From: an uncultured Planctomycetaceae bacterium
Lineage (GTDB): Bacteria; Planctomycetota; Planctomycetia; Pirellulales; Pirellulaceae
Assembly: GCA_903927685.1 (NCBI GenBank)
Contig: CAIYOB010000494.1
Location: forward strand, 1 to 60,952
DNA: 60,952 bases
Reading direction: 5' to 3'
The notes under the pieces are model-generated. The model had not been told where the DNA came from and made no database searches. It saw only the letters and a program-made list of their open reading frames with translations. Numbering within the stretch: the first letter of the stretch is position 1; each line of letters opens with the position of its first letter. The translations under genes were made by a program, and so were the position numbers. Shown one piece after another: positions 17,857 to 27,134 of this stretch.

Positions 17857-19131
17857 TCACGCGACGCGCTGGCCGAACTCGGGCGGATAGGCGAACCCGG
17901 AGGCGGGGTCGTTCCAGCGGCTGAGCGCGATCGCGACCAGATGGCCGCCGAAGGCGACCGACAGTTTGAGCGCGTGCTGGAACCGCGTGCGGCGGCCGAC
18001 CAATGGCAAGCCGTCGAAAGTCAGTTCCGGATCGGGATTGGTCAGGTTGAGCGTGGGTGGAGCGAACCCGTCGCGCATGGCCAACACGGTCAGCGCCAAT
18101 TCGACGCCTCCGGCGGCGTTGATCATGTGCCCCAGCATGGCCTTTAGCGAGCTGACACAGATGCGGTCGGCCGCGCGCCCCAAGGCCCGGCGGATCCCCC
18201 GCATTTCGACCAGGTCATTCTGCTCGGTCCCCGTGCCGTGGGCGTTGATATAGCCGATGTCCTCGGGTTGCAGGCCCGCCTTGCGCAACGCTTCGCGGAT
18301 CAGCACGGTCAGCGCTTCGCTGTCCGCTTCCAGCGAGGTGACATGATGGGCTTCGGCCAGCGCCACGCAAGACTTGATCTCGGCGTAGATCTTGGCGCCG
18401 CGCTGTTGCGCGTGACTGAGCCGCTCCAACACCAGCATGGCCGCACCTTCGCCCAGCACAAACCCGTGACGGTCCTGGTCAAAGGGCCGGCATGCCCGCT
18501 GCGGGTCCTCGTCGTCGGCCAGCACTCGCATCTGACGGAACCCGGCGGCGAACAGCGGATCGATCGCATCGGCGCCGCCCGCGAGTGCCAAGTCGCACTG
18601 CCCGTCGCGGATCGAACGGACAGCCGACAACACGCTGACGAGACTGCTGGCGCAAGCGGTGGAGTAAGCCAGACGCGGGCCGTACAGCCCATACCGATTC
18701 GCCAACTCTTCACAAGCCGAGTTGGGTAGGAACTGGTCGCACCACGGGACCGTCGTCGGGTCGTCCGCCGGAATCAAGCCGACTTGCTGGTCCACCCAGC
18801 GCGTGTCGCCCATGTGGGCATTCATGAAGCAGCCGATACGGCCGCCGTCCATCGCCTCCGGCTGGAGCCGGGCATCTTCCAGTGCTTCCCCGCCTGCCAA
18901 TTGACTGAGCGGAAACACCTTCATCCTGCCGGCAGGCAGGAAATCCAAGTCGACTTCGGCACCGAGCACCAGTCCCGCGGGAATCCCGCGAAACTCGCCC
19001 ATCCGGCGCACTCCGCTCTTTCCCTGGCGAACCGCGCGCCAGACCGATTCGCGATCTCGCCCGACGGAGGCGATGATCCCGATCCCAGTGATTACGACCC
19101 GGTCTGCTGTGCAAGCTGATAGTGTGGGCAC
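17857..19131 (-). CDS. Beta-ketoacyl-ACP synthase II-like enzyme (FabF family)
   Basis: This 424-aa thiolase-fold condensing enzyme has the nucleophile Cys in STACASS, His in NAHGTGT, and the Lys and second His in SSLKAMLGHM, so it should be active in decarboxylating condensation. The opening VVITGIGIIASVG is typical. Unlike a housekeeping fabF it is not beside acpP, fabG or fabD; its partner is a nitrilase-type hydrolase. It may serve a secondary lipid or polyketide-like product. Confidence 0.85.
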   Translation of the reverse strand: MPTLSACTADRVVITGIGIIASVGRDRESVWRAVRQGKSGVRRMGEFRGIPAGLVLGAEVDLDFLPAGRMKVFPLSQLAGGEALEDARLQPEAMDGGRIGCFMNAHMGDTRWVDQQVGLIPADDPTTVPWCDQFLPNSACEELANRYGLYGPRLAYSTACASSLVSVLSAVRSIRDGQCDLALAGGADAIDPLFAAGFRQMRVLADDEDPQRACRPFDQDRHGFVLGEGAAMLVLERLSHAQQRGAKIYAEIKSCVALAEAHHVTSLEADSEALTVLIREALRKAGLQPEDIGYINAHGTGTEQNDLVEMRGIRRALGRAADRICVSSLKAMLGHMINAAGGVELALTVLAMRDGFAPPTLNLTNPDPELTFDGLPLVGRRTRFQHALKLSVAFGGHLVAIALSRWNDPASGFAYPPEFGQRVA

Positions 19132-19522
19132 GATCGGTCTACCTTCTAAATCCAGTTACCAATGCATGAGACCGTGTTGGCATTGTTTCGCATTTCCCCT
19201 ATTTGCCACAGATTAACATCGTTTGGCGCATTCGCGAGGCTCCATTACGCAAACTCGGCAGAACTTTCCGTGCAGACTAGGCAAGTTTTCCGTTTTTCTC
19301 CGGTTCTTGCAAGCCGAACTTTCGGGCGGATTCCCGCCGAACTTTCGCACCGCACATCTTGCAATCCGCGGCAAAGTGGGTAAATTGATTGAAATTGCGG
19401 GTAATAAGCCCAATTGCATGGAACTTGGCGATTGAATTGTGGGGATTTAACCCATTGAGCAGCCAGGACGAGTCGCAGAGGCGGACGCGTCGAGGGCTGT
19501 CGGCCGAAAGCGCACCGCGGCG
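19132..19522. promoter_or_regulatory. Repeat-rich leader between the ketosynthase gene and mraZ
   Basis: This 391-bp divergent region holds two sets of repeats. Three copies of GAACTTTC start at 19261, 19316 and 19339; the last two are inside GCCGAACTTTCG. Closer to mraZ are GTGGG (19376), GCGGG (19397) and GTGGG (19439), spaced by 21 and 42 bp. The last two lie in AATTGCGGGTAATAAGCCC and AATTGTGGGGATTTAACCC. Confidence 0.55.
19373..19444 (+). promoter_or_regulatory. Candidate MraZ boxes
   Basis: AAAGTGGG at 19373-19380, GCGGG at 19397-19401 and GTGGGG at 19439-19444 have starts separated by 21 and 42 bp. MraZ proteins of other bacteria bind iterated GTGG/TGGG motifs in their own promoter; autoregulation here is inferred from that. 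Confidence 0.45.
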
Positions 19523-20002
19523 ATGTCTCGTAACTTGATTTTGGGCGAGTATCGACGGGCGTTGGACGAGCGGTATCGGATTTCGATCCCTACCGAGATG
19601 GCAGAATTGCTCACGTCGGGCGGCGAGGACTGCGTGTTGGCCAAAGAGCGAGCGGGGGCGCTCAGTCTATGGGGAGCCGCAGAGTGGCAGAACAAGTTTG
19701 ACAGCGGCGTCCATCTGGTTCGGGAAAAGATGCTCGCCGGACGGCTGGATGGGCGGATCGAGGACATGCAGGTGCTGGGGCGGCTGCTGTCGACGCGGCA
19801 GACGAACGTCAAGTTGGCGGGCCGCAGCCGACTGATCGTGCCGGAGGGTTTTCGCGAATTCCTGGGCGTCGATCCGGGAGGGGAAGTGCTGGTGGTCGGG
19901 GCTGCGTTGTGTGTCGAGTTGTGGCGTCCCGACCGCTGGTTTGCCTACGTCGAGGAGCAGATGCCGGGATTCCGGCAGCTCTTTGACAATCTATCAAGTT
20001 GA
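19523..20002 (+). CDS. mraZ: MraZ transcriptional regulator
   Basis: The 159-aa protein has two SpoVT/AbrB-type halves. The second carries the MraZ signature (STRQTNVKLAGRSRLIVPEG then FREFLGV and VELWRPDRW). In most bacteria mraZ is the first gene of the division-cell-wall cluster and represses it. Here it stands alone: upstream is a ketosynthase in the opposite direction, downstream a structured RNA and the end of DUF1844, with no rsmH, ftsL, ftsI, mur or ftsZ gene nearby. The target of regulation is therefore open; its own promoter is one candidate. Confidence 0.88.
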   Translation: MSRNLILGEYRRALDERYRISIPTEMAELLTSGGEDCVLAKERAGALSLWGAAEWQNKFDSGVHLVREKMLAGRLDGRIEDMQVLGRLLSTRQTNVKLAGRSRLIVPEGFREFLGVDPGGEVLVVGAALCVELWRPDRWFAYVEEQMPGFRQLFDNLSS

Positions 20003-20008
20003 GCCAAT

Positions 20009-20135
20009 CGGGGCGTGAGTGCCTGGGACGGCGAGACCGCGTGCATCGAATGCCTGGACCCGTCGAAAGGGAAGCAGCAACCAGGGGGTAGTCGCACGAG
20101 GTCCTGCCAACCGACACTCACGCCCCGTTGTTTTT
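20009..20135 (+). ncRNA. ffs: Candidate SRP RNA (4.5S-like) with terminator
   Basis: The sequence folds into one long rod. CGGGGCGTGAGTG (20009-20021) pairs perfectly with CACTCACGCCCCG (20115-20127), then GACC/GGTC and CGTGC/GCACG. The apical part is TGC-CTGGA-CCC-GTCGAAA-GGG-AAGCA-GCA. This aligns with the bacterial SRP core, where a CAGG(A/U) strand faces (A/U)AGCA next to a GGAA loop. The loop here is GTCGAAA and the strand CTGGA, both unusual. TTGTTTTT follows the closing helix. It starts 6 nt after the mraZ stop. Alternative: an unrelated structured RNA or extended terminator. Confidence 0.55.
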
Positions 20136-20220
20136 CGGCCGCCACACACCCCGAAGGGATAGCGATGGCGGCGAACCGCGAGGGCGATCCCTCGTGGTTT
20201 GCCAAAGGCTAAGAACTGGG

Positions 20221-20315
20221 GTTGGGTGCCTGGGGGTCGAGCCGCGAGGTACGAGTGGCGAGCCCCCAGTGTTTCGCTCTGGGGGCTCGCCGCACTCGAC
20301 CCCAGGCACCCCAAC
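20221..20315. repeat. Dispersed palindromic repeat, copy A
   Basis: The left arm begins GTTGGGTGCCTGGGGGTCGA and ends in GGCGAGCCCCCAG. A short TGTTTCGCT loop follows, then CTGGGGGCTCGCCGCACTCG through CCCCAGGCACCCCAAC. The same sequence family occurs at 27562-27710. It lies between two 3' ends (the candidate SRP RNA and DUF1844), as is usual for REP-like elements. Confidence 0.85.
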
Positions 20316-20334
20316 ATTCTGCCTTGCCAGCCCG

Positions 20335-20745
20335 CTAATCCGCCTTCTGCTCGGGCTCTCTTCGGGTGGTTACGAAGGTCATGCGGAGCTGATGCAGCAG
20401 GCCGTCCAGCATCTCGGCTTCATCCTTGGCGAGATTGCCTTTGGTCTTCTGCTCGAGCATGCCGAGCAAGTCGATGTAGTGCTGGGCCAAGTCAGGCCGT
20501 ACGACCGCGTGGCCTTGGACCGGATCCGGCAGTTTGCCCATCGCGGTCAGGGCTTGGGCAGCCAGCGTGCTGAGCAGCAATTCGAACGAGGCGGGGGGCA
20601 GCCGGCCGCCCGCGGTTGATTCCGGTTCTTCCGTGTTCGCGGTGGCCGCCTTGGCGCCTGATCTAGCCGCCTCCCGCTCAGCCCGGACGCGGCTCTTCCA
20701 GTCCTCGTCGACGACAATTTTGGGTTCTTCTTGTTCAGCGCTCAT
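20335..20745 (-). CDS. DUF1844 domain protein
   Basis: This is a 136-aa cytoplasmic protein. Residues about 50-130 ([20 protein letters not shown], then [17 protein letters not shown] and LLHQLRM) match the DUF1844 pattern; the N-terminus is charged. ATG 20745 overlaps the pyrG stop by 4 bp (ATGA), so translation is probably coupled. Function unknown. Confidence 0.85.
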   Translation of the reverse strand: MSAEQEEPKIVVDEDWKSRVRAEREAARSGAKAATANTEEPESTAGGRLPPASFELLLSTLAAQALTAMGKLPDPVQGHAVVRPDLAQHYIDLLGMLEQKTKGNLAKDEAEMLDGLLHQLRMTFVTTRREPEQKAD

Positions 20746-22376
20746 CCTGTAACCTCCAGCGCGCGTTCTGTCCGGCTGCTGTGCCGCTCGATGGCCGCCC
20801 CGACGAATCCGGCGAACAGCGGGTGCGCAGCCGTAGGTTTCGATTTGAACTCGGGGTGAAACTGGACCGCGACGAACCAGGGATGGTTCGGCAATTCGAC
20901 GATCTCGACCAGGCGGTCCTGGTCGCTGGTTCCGGCAATCCGCAACCCCTGGGCGACGAATTGCTGGCGATAGGTGGCATTGAACTCGTAGCGATGCCGA
21001 TGCCGCTCCGAGATCGTCTGGCGTTCGTAGCATTGGGCTGCGCGGCTGCCCGGCGTCAAATCGGCGACCTGGGCGCCCAGTCGCATCGTACCGCCCTTGT
21101 CCGTGACGTTGCGCTGGGCATCCAGCAGGCAAATCACGGGGTGCGGCGAGTTCTTGTCGAACTCGGACGAATGGGCGCCGCTCAGTCCGGCGACGTTGCG
21201 GGCGAACTCGATCACGGCGCACTGCATGCCCAGGCAGATGCCGAAAAACGGGATCTTGCGTTCGCGGGCGTAGCGAATCGCATCGATCTTGCCCTCAATG
21301 CCGCGCTCGCCGAAGCCTCCGGGAACCAGGATTCCGTCATAGCCGCTGAGCAGCCGATCGGGTCCCTCACGTTCGATTTCCTCGCTGCGGATCTTGCCGA
21401 TCCGCAACTGGGTGTCGTGGTGAATACCCGCGTGGTCCAGCGATTCGTAGATCGACTTGTAAGCGTCGAAATGCTCGGCGTACTTGCCGACCACCGCGAT
21501 GCTCGCCTCGTGCTGGGGATTCCTCATCCGGTGCAGCATGTCCCGCCAGTCGTCCAGGTGCGGCGTGTTGGCACGCAGGCCCAATCGCCGGACCACGAAC
21601 TCGTCCAAGCCGTGCTCGACCAGACTCAAGGGAACCTCGTACACCGAGAAATCCTTGTCGCGTTCCTCGACGACCGCCTCGAGCGGGACGTTGCAGAACA
21701 GGGCGATTTTCTTGCGGTCGTCCAACGAGACCTCCCGCTCGGTGCGGCAGATCAGCAGATCGGGCTGGATCCCGATTTGCCGCAATTGGCCGACCGAATG
21801 CTGGGTGGGCTTCGTCTTCAATTCACCCGCCGCCTTCAGATAGGGAATCAAGGTCAGGTGGATGTACAGGCAGTTCTCTTTGCCGATGTCCAGCGAGAAC
21901 TGGCGGATCGCCTCGAGGAACGGCTGGCTCTCGATATCCCCCACCGTGCCGCCGATTTCGGTGATCACCACGTCCGTTTCGGCGTCCGCGAGCTTCTGGA
22001 TCACGCTCTTGATTTCGTTGGTGATGTGCGGGATCACCTGGACCGTTTTGCCCAGGAACTCGCCGCGGCGTTCCTTTTCGATCACCGACAGGTAGATCTG
22101 GCCCGTGGTGTAGTTGGAATGCCGCGTCAGCGGACTGTGCGTGAAGCGTTCGTAGTGGCCCAAGTCCAGATCGGTTTCGCTGCCGTCGTCCAGCACGTAC
22201 ACCTCGCCGTGCTGGTAGGGGCTCATTGTCCCGGGATCCACATTGATGTACGGATCCAGTTTCTGCATTTTGACGCGCAGCCCGCGCCGCTCCAGCAGCA
22301 TGCCCACCGAGGCGCTCGTGAGCCCCTTGCCCAACGAACTGACAACACCTCCCGTCACAAAAATATGCTTCGTCAT
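20742..22376 (-). CDS. pyrG: CTP synthase
   Basis: The 544-aa enzyme makes CTP from UTP, ATP and glutamine. The synthetase domain starts [18 protein letters not shown], with the nucleotide loop. The C-terminal glutaminase has GICLGMQ (nucleophile Cys) and FHPEF (His and Glu). The start was set at ATG 22376, which has AGGAGGG upstream and matches the conserved N-terminus; the open frame continues to 22481 without supporting features. kdsB lies 106 bp upstream in the same direction and DUF1844 overlaps downstream. Confidence 0.96.
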   Translation of the reverse strand: MTKHIFVTGGVVSSLGKGLTSASVGMLLERRGLRVKMQKLDPYINVDPGTMSPYQHGEVYVLDDGSETDLDLGHYERFTHSPLTRHSNYTTGQIYLSVIEKERRGEFLGKTVQVIPHITNEIKSVIQKLADAETDVVITEIGGTVGDIESQPFLEAIRQFSLDIGKENCLYIHLTLIPYLKAAGELKTKPTQHSVGQLRQIGIQPDLLICRTEREVSLDDRKKIALFCNVPLEAVVEERDKDFSVYEVPLSLVEHGLDEFVVRRLGLRANTPHLDDWRDMLHRMRNPQHEASIAVVGKYAEHFDAYKSIYESLDHAGIHHDTQLRIGKIRSEEIEREGPDRLLSGYDGILVPGGFGERGIEGKIDAIRYARERKIPFFGICLGMQCAVIEFARNVAGLSGAHSSEFDKNSPHPVICLLDAQRNVTDKGGTMRLGAQVADLTPGSRAAQCYERQTISERHRHRYEFNATYRQQFVAQGLRIAGTSDQDRLVEIVELPNHPWFVAVQFHPEFKSKPTAAHPLFAGFVGAAIERHSSRTERALEVTG

Positions 22377-22482
22377 ACGAGTGGTAACCCTCCTGGCAGA
22401 AAACCGTGCACGACCCCGGCGGCGCCTCGAGCGGAACAACGGGAGAGGCAAGACCGCCGTCAGGCAGCCTCGGATCAGCATC

Positions 22483-23268
22483 TTAGCAACTCAAAGTCCG
22501 TCTGACAAATGCCCGATAGTCTTTCTCGGTATCGATGCCGATGGTGGGCTGTTCGACAACCCCGACGAGGATGGTAAAGCCTGCGGACAGAACCCGCAAT
22601 TGCTCGAGGCTTTCCAGTTTTTCCGGGTCGGAGCGGGGGATTTCGGCCAGCCGCAACAGAAAGTCGCGGCGGTAGGCGTACAGGCCCAGATGCTGGTAGA
22701 AATGCGGCGGATGATCCGACAGCAGGGAATCGTCCCACTGCCGAGCGTAGGGGATCGGGCTGCGGCTGAAGTACAGCGCTCGCTGCCGGTTGTCAAACAC
22801 CACCTTGACGCAGGACGGTTCCTCCAACTGCTCGCGGGAGCGGATGGGAGTGGCCAGCGTGGACATGACCGCGGCCGGGTTGTCCTCCAGCAACTGAACC
22901 GCCAGATCGATGGCCGCGGCGGCGATTTCGGGTTCGTCGCCCTGGACGTTGACCACGACATCGATGTCCGGCAGCTGGCGGGCCACTTCGGCGACGCGAT
23001 CGGTGCCGCTGGCGGCCGCCGGATCGGTCATGACGACTTGGCCGCCAAACCGGCGGGCTTCCGCGGCGATCTCCTCGTGGTCCGCCGCGATGCACACGCC
23101 CAGCGGCTTGGTCGCCCGAGACGCCGACTCGTAGGTGTGCTGCAAGACCGACTTGCCGGTCTCGCACAGCAGCAGTTTCCGCGGCAACCGTGTTGAGGCT
23201 AGCCGCGCGGGAATCACGATCTGGCTGCGGCAACCGCCGCGTGGCACGGAGCTTTCATGGGTCGTCAT
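22483..23268 (-). CDS. kdsB: 3-deoxy-manno-octulosonate cytidylyltransferase
   Basis: The 261-aa enzyme activates Kdo with CTP for lipopolysaccharide core synthesis. Family motifs seen: [17 protein letters not shown] near the start, NVQGDEPE (metal binding), [11 protein letters not shown] and HLGLYAYR. The start was set at ATG 23268, with GGAAGGA 9 nt upstream; a GTG at 23286 is the alternative. Placement just before pyrG links Kdo activation to CTP supply. Confidence 0.93.
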   Translation of the reverse strand: MTTHESSVPRGGCRSQIVIPARLASTRLPRKLLLCETGKSVLQHTYESASRATKPLGVCIAADHEEIAAEARRFGGQVVMTDPAAASGTDRVAEVARQLPDIDVVVNVQGDEPEIAAAAIDLAVQLLEDNPAAVMSTLATPIRSREQLEEPSCVKVVFDNRQRALYFSRSPIPYARQWDDSLLSDHPPHFYQHLGLYAYRRDFLLRLAEIPRSDPEKLESLEQLRVLSAGFTILVGVVEQPTIGIDTEKDYRAFVRRTLSC

Positions 23269-23494
23269 CAAGGTCGATCCTTCCACCGCTCATTTTACGG
23301 CGACCCGGGCGGTCGTGGAAGCGGCCCCAACGGACAGCCGGTGAGTCGCAACGCAACAACCGGCGAGGCAAGAACTGACGCCTCGTCGATCGCCGTAGGT
23401 TGCTCCAGATGCGTGAAATTCGCGTGTCCGTATACGAGTTCGTGTGCGGCACTCTTCTCGTACACGTACCCGTACACTTCAATCTCCGCAGGGT

Positions 23495-25642
23495 CTACCT
23501 TTCCGCCTCGCGAAACGCGGTGCCTTTCTGATAAAGTCCCAGCCGTTGCTGCAGCGCGGCGGCCAGCGCGGTGTTACCCGCGACCGCGGCCTGCCCCAGC
23601 GCGGATTGGGCCACTTGCACGGCCTCGGGGAAGCGGCCGGCTTCGGCGTAGGCGGCAGCCAAGGTGTCCAGGACCGCGGGATCCAGACTCCGCGTCTGAC
23701 GGACGGCCTCTTCCGCCAACGCAATGGCCTCGGCCCCGTTTCGGAGCGAGGCATCCGGCGCGGTGGCCAGGATCCACGCGCAGCGGTTCAGCACCGAGAC
23801 CTGCTCGGGCTGACGGCGAAGCACTTCCTGCCATTGCTCCAGCGCCTCGCGGGTCCGGCCCTGCTGGTCCAGGGCGACCCCCAGGTTCTGCCGCGCGCCC
23901 CAATGGTCCGGTTCGATTTCCAGCGCGCGGCGGAAATGCCGCTCCGCTTCGTCGGGGCGCTGGCGACCCAGCAGGGCAATGCCCAGGTTGATCTGGGCCT
24001 TGGTATAGTCCGTGTGGATCTCCAGGGCGCGGCGGAAGTGCTCGATCGCCTCGTCGACCCGCCCTTGCTGAGCCAGCGTGTTGCCCAGGTGAAAGTGGCA
24101 TTCGGCGTAGTTGGGATTCAGCTTCAGGGCCGTCTGGGCGTGCGCAATCGCGTCCTCCACTTGGCCCTGTTTCAGCAGGGCCACGCTCAGGTTGTTGTGG
24201 GCCTCGGCATGGTCCGGCTTGATCGCCAACGCCTGCCGAAAATGCTCGCTGGCCTCAGCGACTTGCCCCCGTTCGGCCAGCGCGATGCCCAGGTTGTTGT
24301 GGGCCATCCAGCAGGTGGGATTGCGAGCGATCGTCGTCCGGAACAGCGTCTCGAAGCCGGCGTACAGGCGGCTCTGCTGCCGCGTCAGCCCGGCCAAGAC
24401 GGCCAAGACCACAAGACAGATGGCGAAACCGGCGGGGTGCTGCCATTTTCGGCGACGTTCCAACCCGATCGCGGTTCCCGCGGCGGCCAGCGCGATGACT
24501 CCCCAACTGGCCAGGTACTGGAAATGGTCGGCGACGAACGAATAACGGAACGGGTACACGTTCACAAAGCCCAGCGCCGGAAACAACGTGCCGACGAAGA
24601 ACAGCATTCCGGCCAACGGCCCACGAGTCCGCCCACGGAGCCACCACAGGCCGCCCAGCAGGCCCAGAGCGGCCGCGGAAAACAGGTACTGCCACCAGAC
24701 CGCCGCATCGATGGTCCAGCGCGGGTACATGAACATCAAGTCGGCGGGCCAAGCCAACTTGCCCAAGTAAAACCAGATCGCCCGGCCGGCAATCAGGCCG
24801 CGGTCGATCACGGACAGGTCGAACGTCTCGCCTTCGGCCCCGATCAGCTTGCGTTCGACCGCCGCGGTCACGACGCCCGCCACGGCGCCGACGAGGAACC
24901 AGGGAACCAACGGCAGCACGTCCCGCCGCCAGGCCAGCCCGCCCCGCTGCCACCAGAAAACGACCAGCAACGCCGCCGGCAGGGTCGCGGTCACGGTCTT
25001 GCTGAGCAGGCCCAGCAGGAACAGGGCGAATGCCGCACCATACCAGCGCCGGCGGCGGGTGGCGTCGAAGCGGAGGTAGCACAACGCGGCGGAAAGATAG
25101 AACACAGCCGACAGCGTGTTCTTCAATTCGGACAACCAGGCTACGGATTCGACGTGGACGGGGTGCAGGGCGAAAATGGCCGCGGCAAAGTACGCCCCGG
25201 GAACGTTCAACCGGCGCAGGACCGACGCCCCCAGGACGGCCGTGGCGACGTGCAACAGGACGTTGACGACGTGGTAGCCCAGTGTCGCATCGCCCCACAG
25301 CTGCCACTGGAGCCAGAAGGCCGAGTGCAGCAAGGGGTAGTACTGCTGCGTCGCCCGGGGATCAATCCAAATCCGGCCCAGGCCCTGCCACGACCGCAGT
25401 TCGGGGCGGGTGACGTGCGCGTCATCGTCCCACAGCAACTCGCCGCGCAGCGCTGGACCGTAAGCAGCCAGCGTCACGGCCAACAAGGCGGCGGCCAACA
25501 GCCATTCGCGGTACGGCATCCCGGCCAGGCCCGGCGCTTCGACCCTCGCCGCGCGGGCTCGCTGGCCGACATCGGCGGGACTTCGGTCCGGCCGAGCCGA
25601 CTTGCCGTCGGGCATCGTGGTGCGTCGATTCCGTCGCTTCAT
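23495..25642 (-). CDS. Membrane protein with C-terminal TPR repeats (TMTC/GT-C-like)
   Basis: The 715-aa protein has about 10-11 hydrophobic segments (residues about 45-440) and then about six tetratricopeptide repeats to residue 690 (units such as AHNNLGIALAERGQVAEASE). Shortly after the first membrane segment is WDDDAHVTRP, an acidic loop typical of GT-C-type lipid-linked sugar transferases and of TMTC-like proteins. A protein O-glycosylation role is therefore inferred, not shown. It starts 15 nt after the stop of the upstream haem protein gene, so the two form an operon. Confidence 0.75.
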   Translation of the reverse strand: MKRRNRRTTMPDGKSARPDRSPADVGQRARAARVEAPGLAGMPYREWLLAAALLAVTLAAYGPALRGELLWDDDAHVTRPELRSWQGLGRIWIDPRATQQYYPLLHSAFWLQWQLWGDATLGYHVVNVLLHVATAVLGASVLRRLNVPGAYFAAAIFALHPVHVESVAWLSELKNTLSAVFYLSAALCYLRFDATRRRRWYGAAFALFLLGLLSKTVTATLPAALLVVFWWQRGGLAWRRDVLPLVPWFLVGAVAGVVTAAVERKLIGAEGETFDLSVIDRGLIAGRAIWFYLGKLAWPADLMFMYPRWTIDAAVWWQYLFSAAALGLLGGLWWLRGRTRGPLAGMLFFVGTLFPALGFVNVYPFRYSFVADHFQYLASWGVIALAAAGTAIGLERRRKWQHPAGFAICLVVLAVLAGLTRQQSRLYAGFETLFRTTIARNPTCWMAHNNLGIALAERGQVAEASEHFRQALAIKPDHAEAHNNLSVALLKQGQVEDAIAHAQTALKLNPNYAECHFHLGNTLAQQGRVDEAIEHFRRALEIHTDYTKAQINLGIALLGRQRPDEAERHFRRALEIEPDHWGARQNLGVALDQQGRTREALEQWQEVLRRQPEQVSVLNRCAWILATAPDASLRNGAEAIALAEEAVRQTRSLDPAVLDTLAAAYAEAGRFPEAVQVAQSALGQAAVAGNTALAAALQQRLGLYQKGTAFREAER

Positions 25643-25657
25643 ACGCGGGGTCAGTCG

Positions 25658-27034
25658 CTAAGGCACGGGGCGCTTCCAATAATCCGGCAAGTCCGGCTTC
25701 GTATCCACCAGGATCTCGTAGATCGCTCGGCGGTCCTCCGGTGTCAGGTGGGCGAACGCCGGGTCGTCGTCTTGGTTGGTCACGATCTCCCAGAGCCGCC
25801 GCAGGAGATGGCTCAGCACCGGCTCCGGCAGCCCGTTCAGGGCCGCGGAGTAGATCAGGAAACTGCACGGATACTTGAACAGCCGCCGCTGCAGGTCGAA
25901 GTCGCGCAGCGAACGTCCGTGCCGGTCTCGCGGTCCCAGGCCGGCAAAGGCCTCGGCAAATCCGGACGTGCCCTGGATCTGGTCCGTCAGCGGCGCCTCG
26001 CCGACCAGTAGCAGGCCCTTCAACACATCGTCGCCCGCGCGCTGCAGACGCCGCTGGATCCCGGGACTCAGTTCCGCCGAGGTGCTGTTCAACATCTTGT
26101 TTAACACCTCCTGTTCGCGGAGCGCGAGCCGGGCCCGGTAGTTGGCCGAGGTGATCTGGTTGTGCAACGGAACCTGGTGCTCCAGCACCATCAAGGCCAC
26201 GATGTCGCTGTGCGGCGTCCGGTAGACGGCCGGCTCCACGCGGCTGCGCAAGTCCGTCCAATTGGCGCCGGACTCGTAATCGATCTTCTCCAAGTCGACG
26301 GGTTCGCGGAACAAGGCATTTCCCAGATGCCGCTGGCGGCCGTGCGTGCCGGTGACGTACCAGCCGCCCCAGCGTTCCCGCAGTGGGCTCCGCTCCGTCG
26401 TGCGAAACGAGCCGGCGCTGAGGATCAACTGGCCTTGGGCGTCCGGATAGACGGACCGCACCAGGTGCCCCGGCACGCCTTCAGTCAGCGGCGAGACGTG
26501 GCACTGGGTGCACGAGTCCAACTGGCCGACCGGCGCCGGGCGGTCGGAACGCTGTTGAGCCAGCGTATAGAAAACCGCCCCTAACTGCGGATCGACGGCC
26601 GAGATTTCGAGCACGTCGCCGCCGTCCACGGCGCCGACGTAGACCTCGTCGGAAAAGTACAACGCCCGCGGCCGCTGCGGGCTGATGCGTTCGCGTTGGA
26701 AGCTGGTCTTGGAAAAGACGAGCACTTGCGAGGTCTCCGAGATATTCAGCTCGCGGAGCAGGGCCGGCAAGTAGCCGAAACGCTCGTCAAAAGCCAGTGT
26801 GGCCTGGCCGCTTTGCAGCCGGGCCTGCAGCTTGGCAATCGCGTCCGCGCGCGGCGCGGTGCTGTAACTGATCGGCTCACGGTCGTAATCCACCTGGGCC
26901 AGGACGGGTGGCGGCCCGGCACAGGCGACGAGCGACAGCACCACAAGCAGGGACGTGCGGATCCGGACACGGACCGGCCACGGGGGACCTGGCCGCGTGG
27001 ACGGAGGCTGACGGCGGTCGTAGTTCAACGGCAT
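25658..27034 (-). CDS. Secreted protein with one c-type haem motif
   Basis: The 458-aa protein opens with a basic N-terminus and a hydrophobic signal (IRTSLLVVLSLVACAGPPPV, possibly a lipoprotein-type Cys). It has a single CTQCH haem c attachment motif in the middle (DSCTQCHVSPLTEG). The rest is without recognised domains and resembles conserved hypothetical planctomycete proteins. ATG 27034 has GGAG 7 nt upstream; frame upstream of it is a shadow. Heads the operon with the TPR membrane protein. Redox role inferred from the haem motif only. Confidence 0.75.
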   Translation of the reverse strand: MPLNYDRRQPPSTRPGPPWPVRVRIRTSLLVVLSLVACAGPPPVLAQVDYDREPISYSTAPRADAIAKLQARLQSGQATLAFDERFGYLPALLRELNISETSQVLVFSKTSFQRERISPQRPRALYFSDEVYVGAVDGGDVLEISAVDPQLGAVFYTLAQQRSDRPAPVGQLDSCTQCHVSPLTEGVPGHLVRSVYPDAQGQLILSAGSFRTTERSPLRERWGGWYVTGTHGRQRHLGNALFREPVDLEKIDYESGANWTDLRSRVEPAVYRTPHSDIVALMVLEHQVPLHNQITSANYRARLALREQEVLNKMLNSTSAELSPGIQRRLQRAGDDVLKGLLLVGEAPLTDQIQGTSGFAEAFAGLGPRDRHGRSLRDFDLQRRLFKYPCSFLIYSAALNGLPEPVLSHLLRRLWEIVTNQDDDPAFAHLTPEDRRAIYEILVDTKPDLPDYWKRPVP

Positions 27035-27134
27035 GATTTTCTCCAGGCGTCTGTTTCGCCGTGACCGGCTGATGCATAAAATAGCACCTTCCTTGATTTC
27101 GGAAAACGACGGGCGCCGAATTGGCGGACAGAAC

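Noticed and set aside
20009..20135. Simple extended terminator of mraZ instead of an RNA gene
   Set aside because: Not excluded, but the multi-helix rod and the SRP-like internal loop are more than a terminator needs, so the RNA call was kept at moderate confidence.
23444..26011. Open plus-strand frame of 855 codons opposite the TPR membrane protein
   Set aside because: It is Gln/Arg/Gly-rich with no domains, and the minus strand has membrane helices and TPR units.
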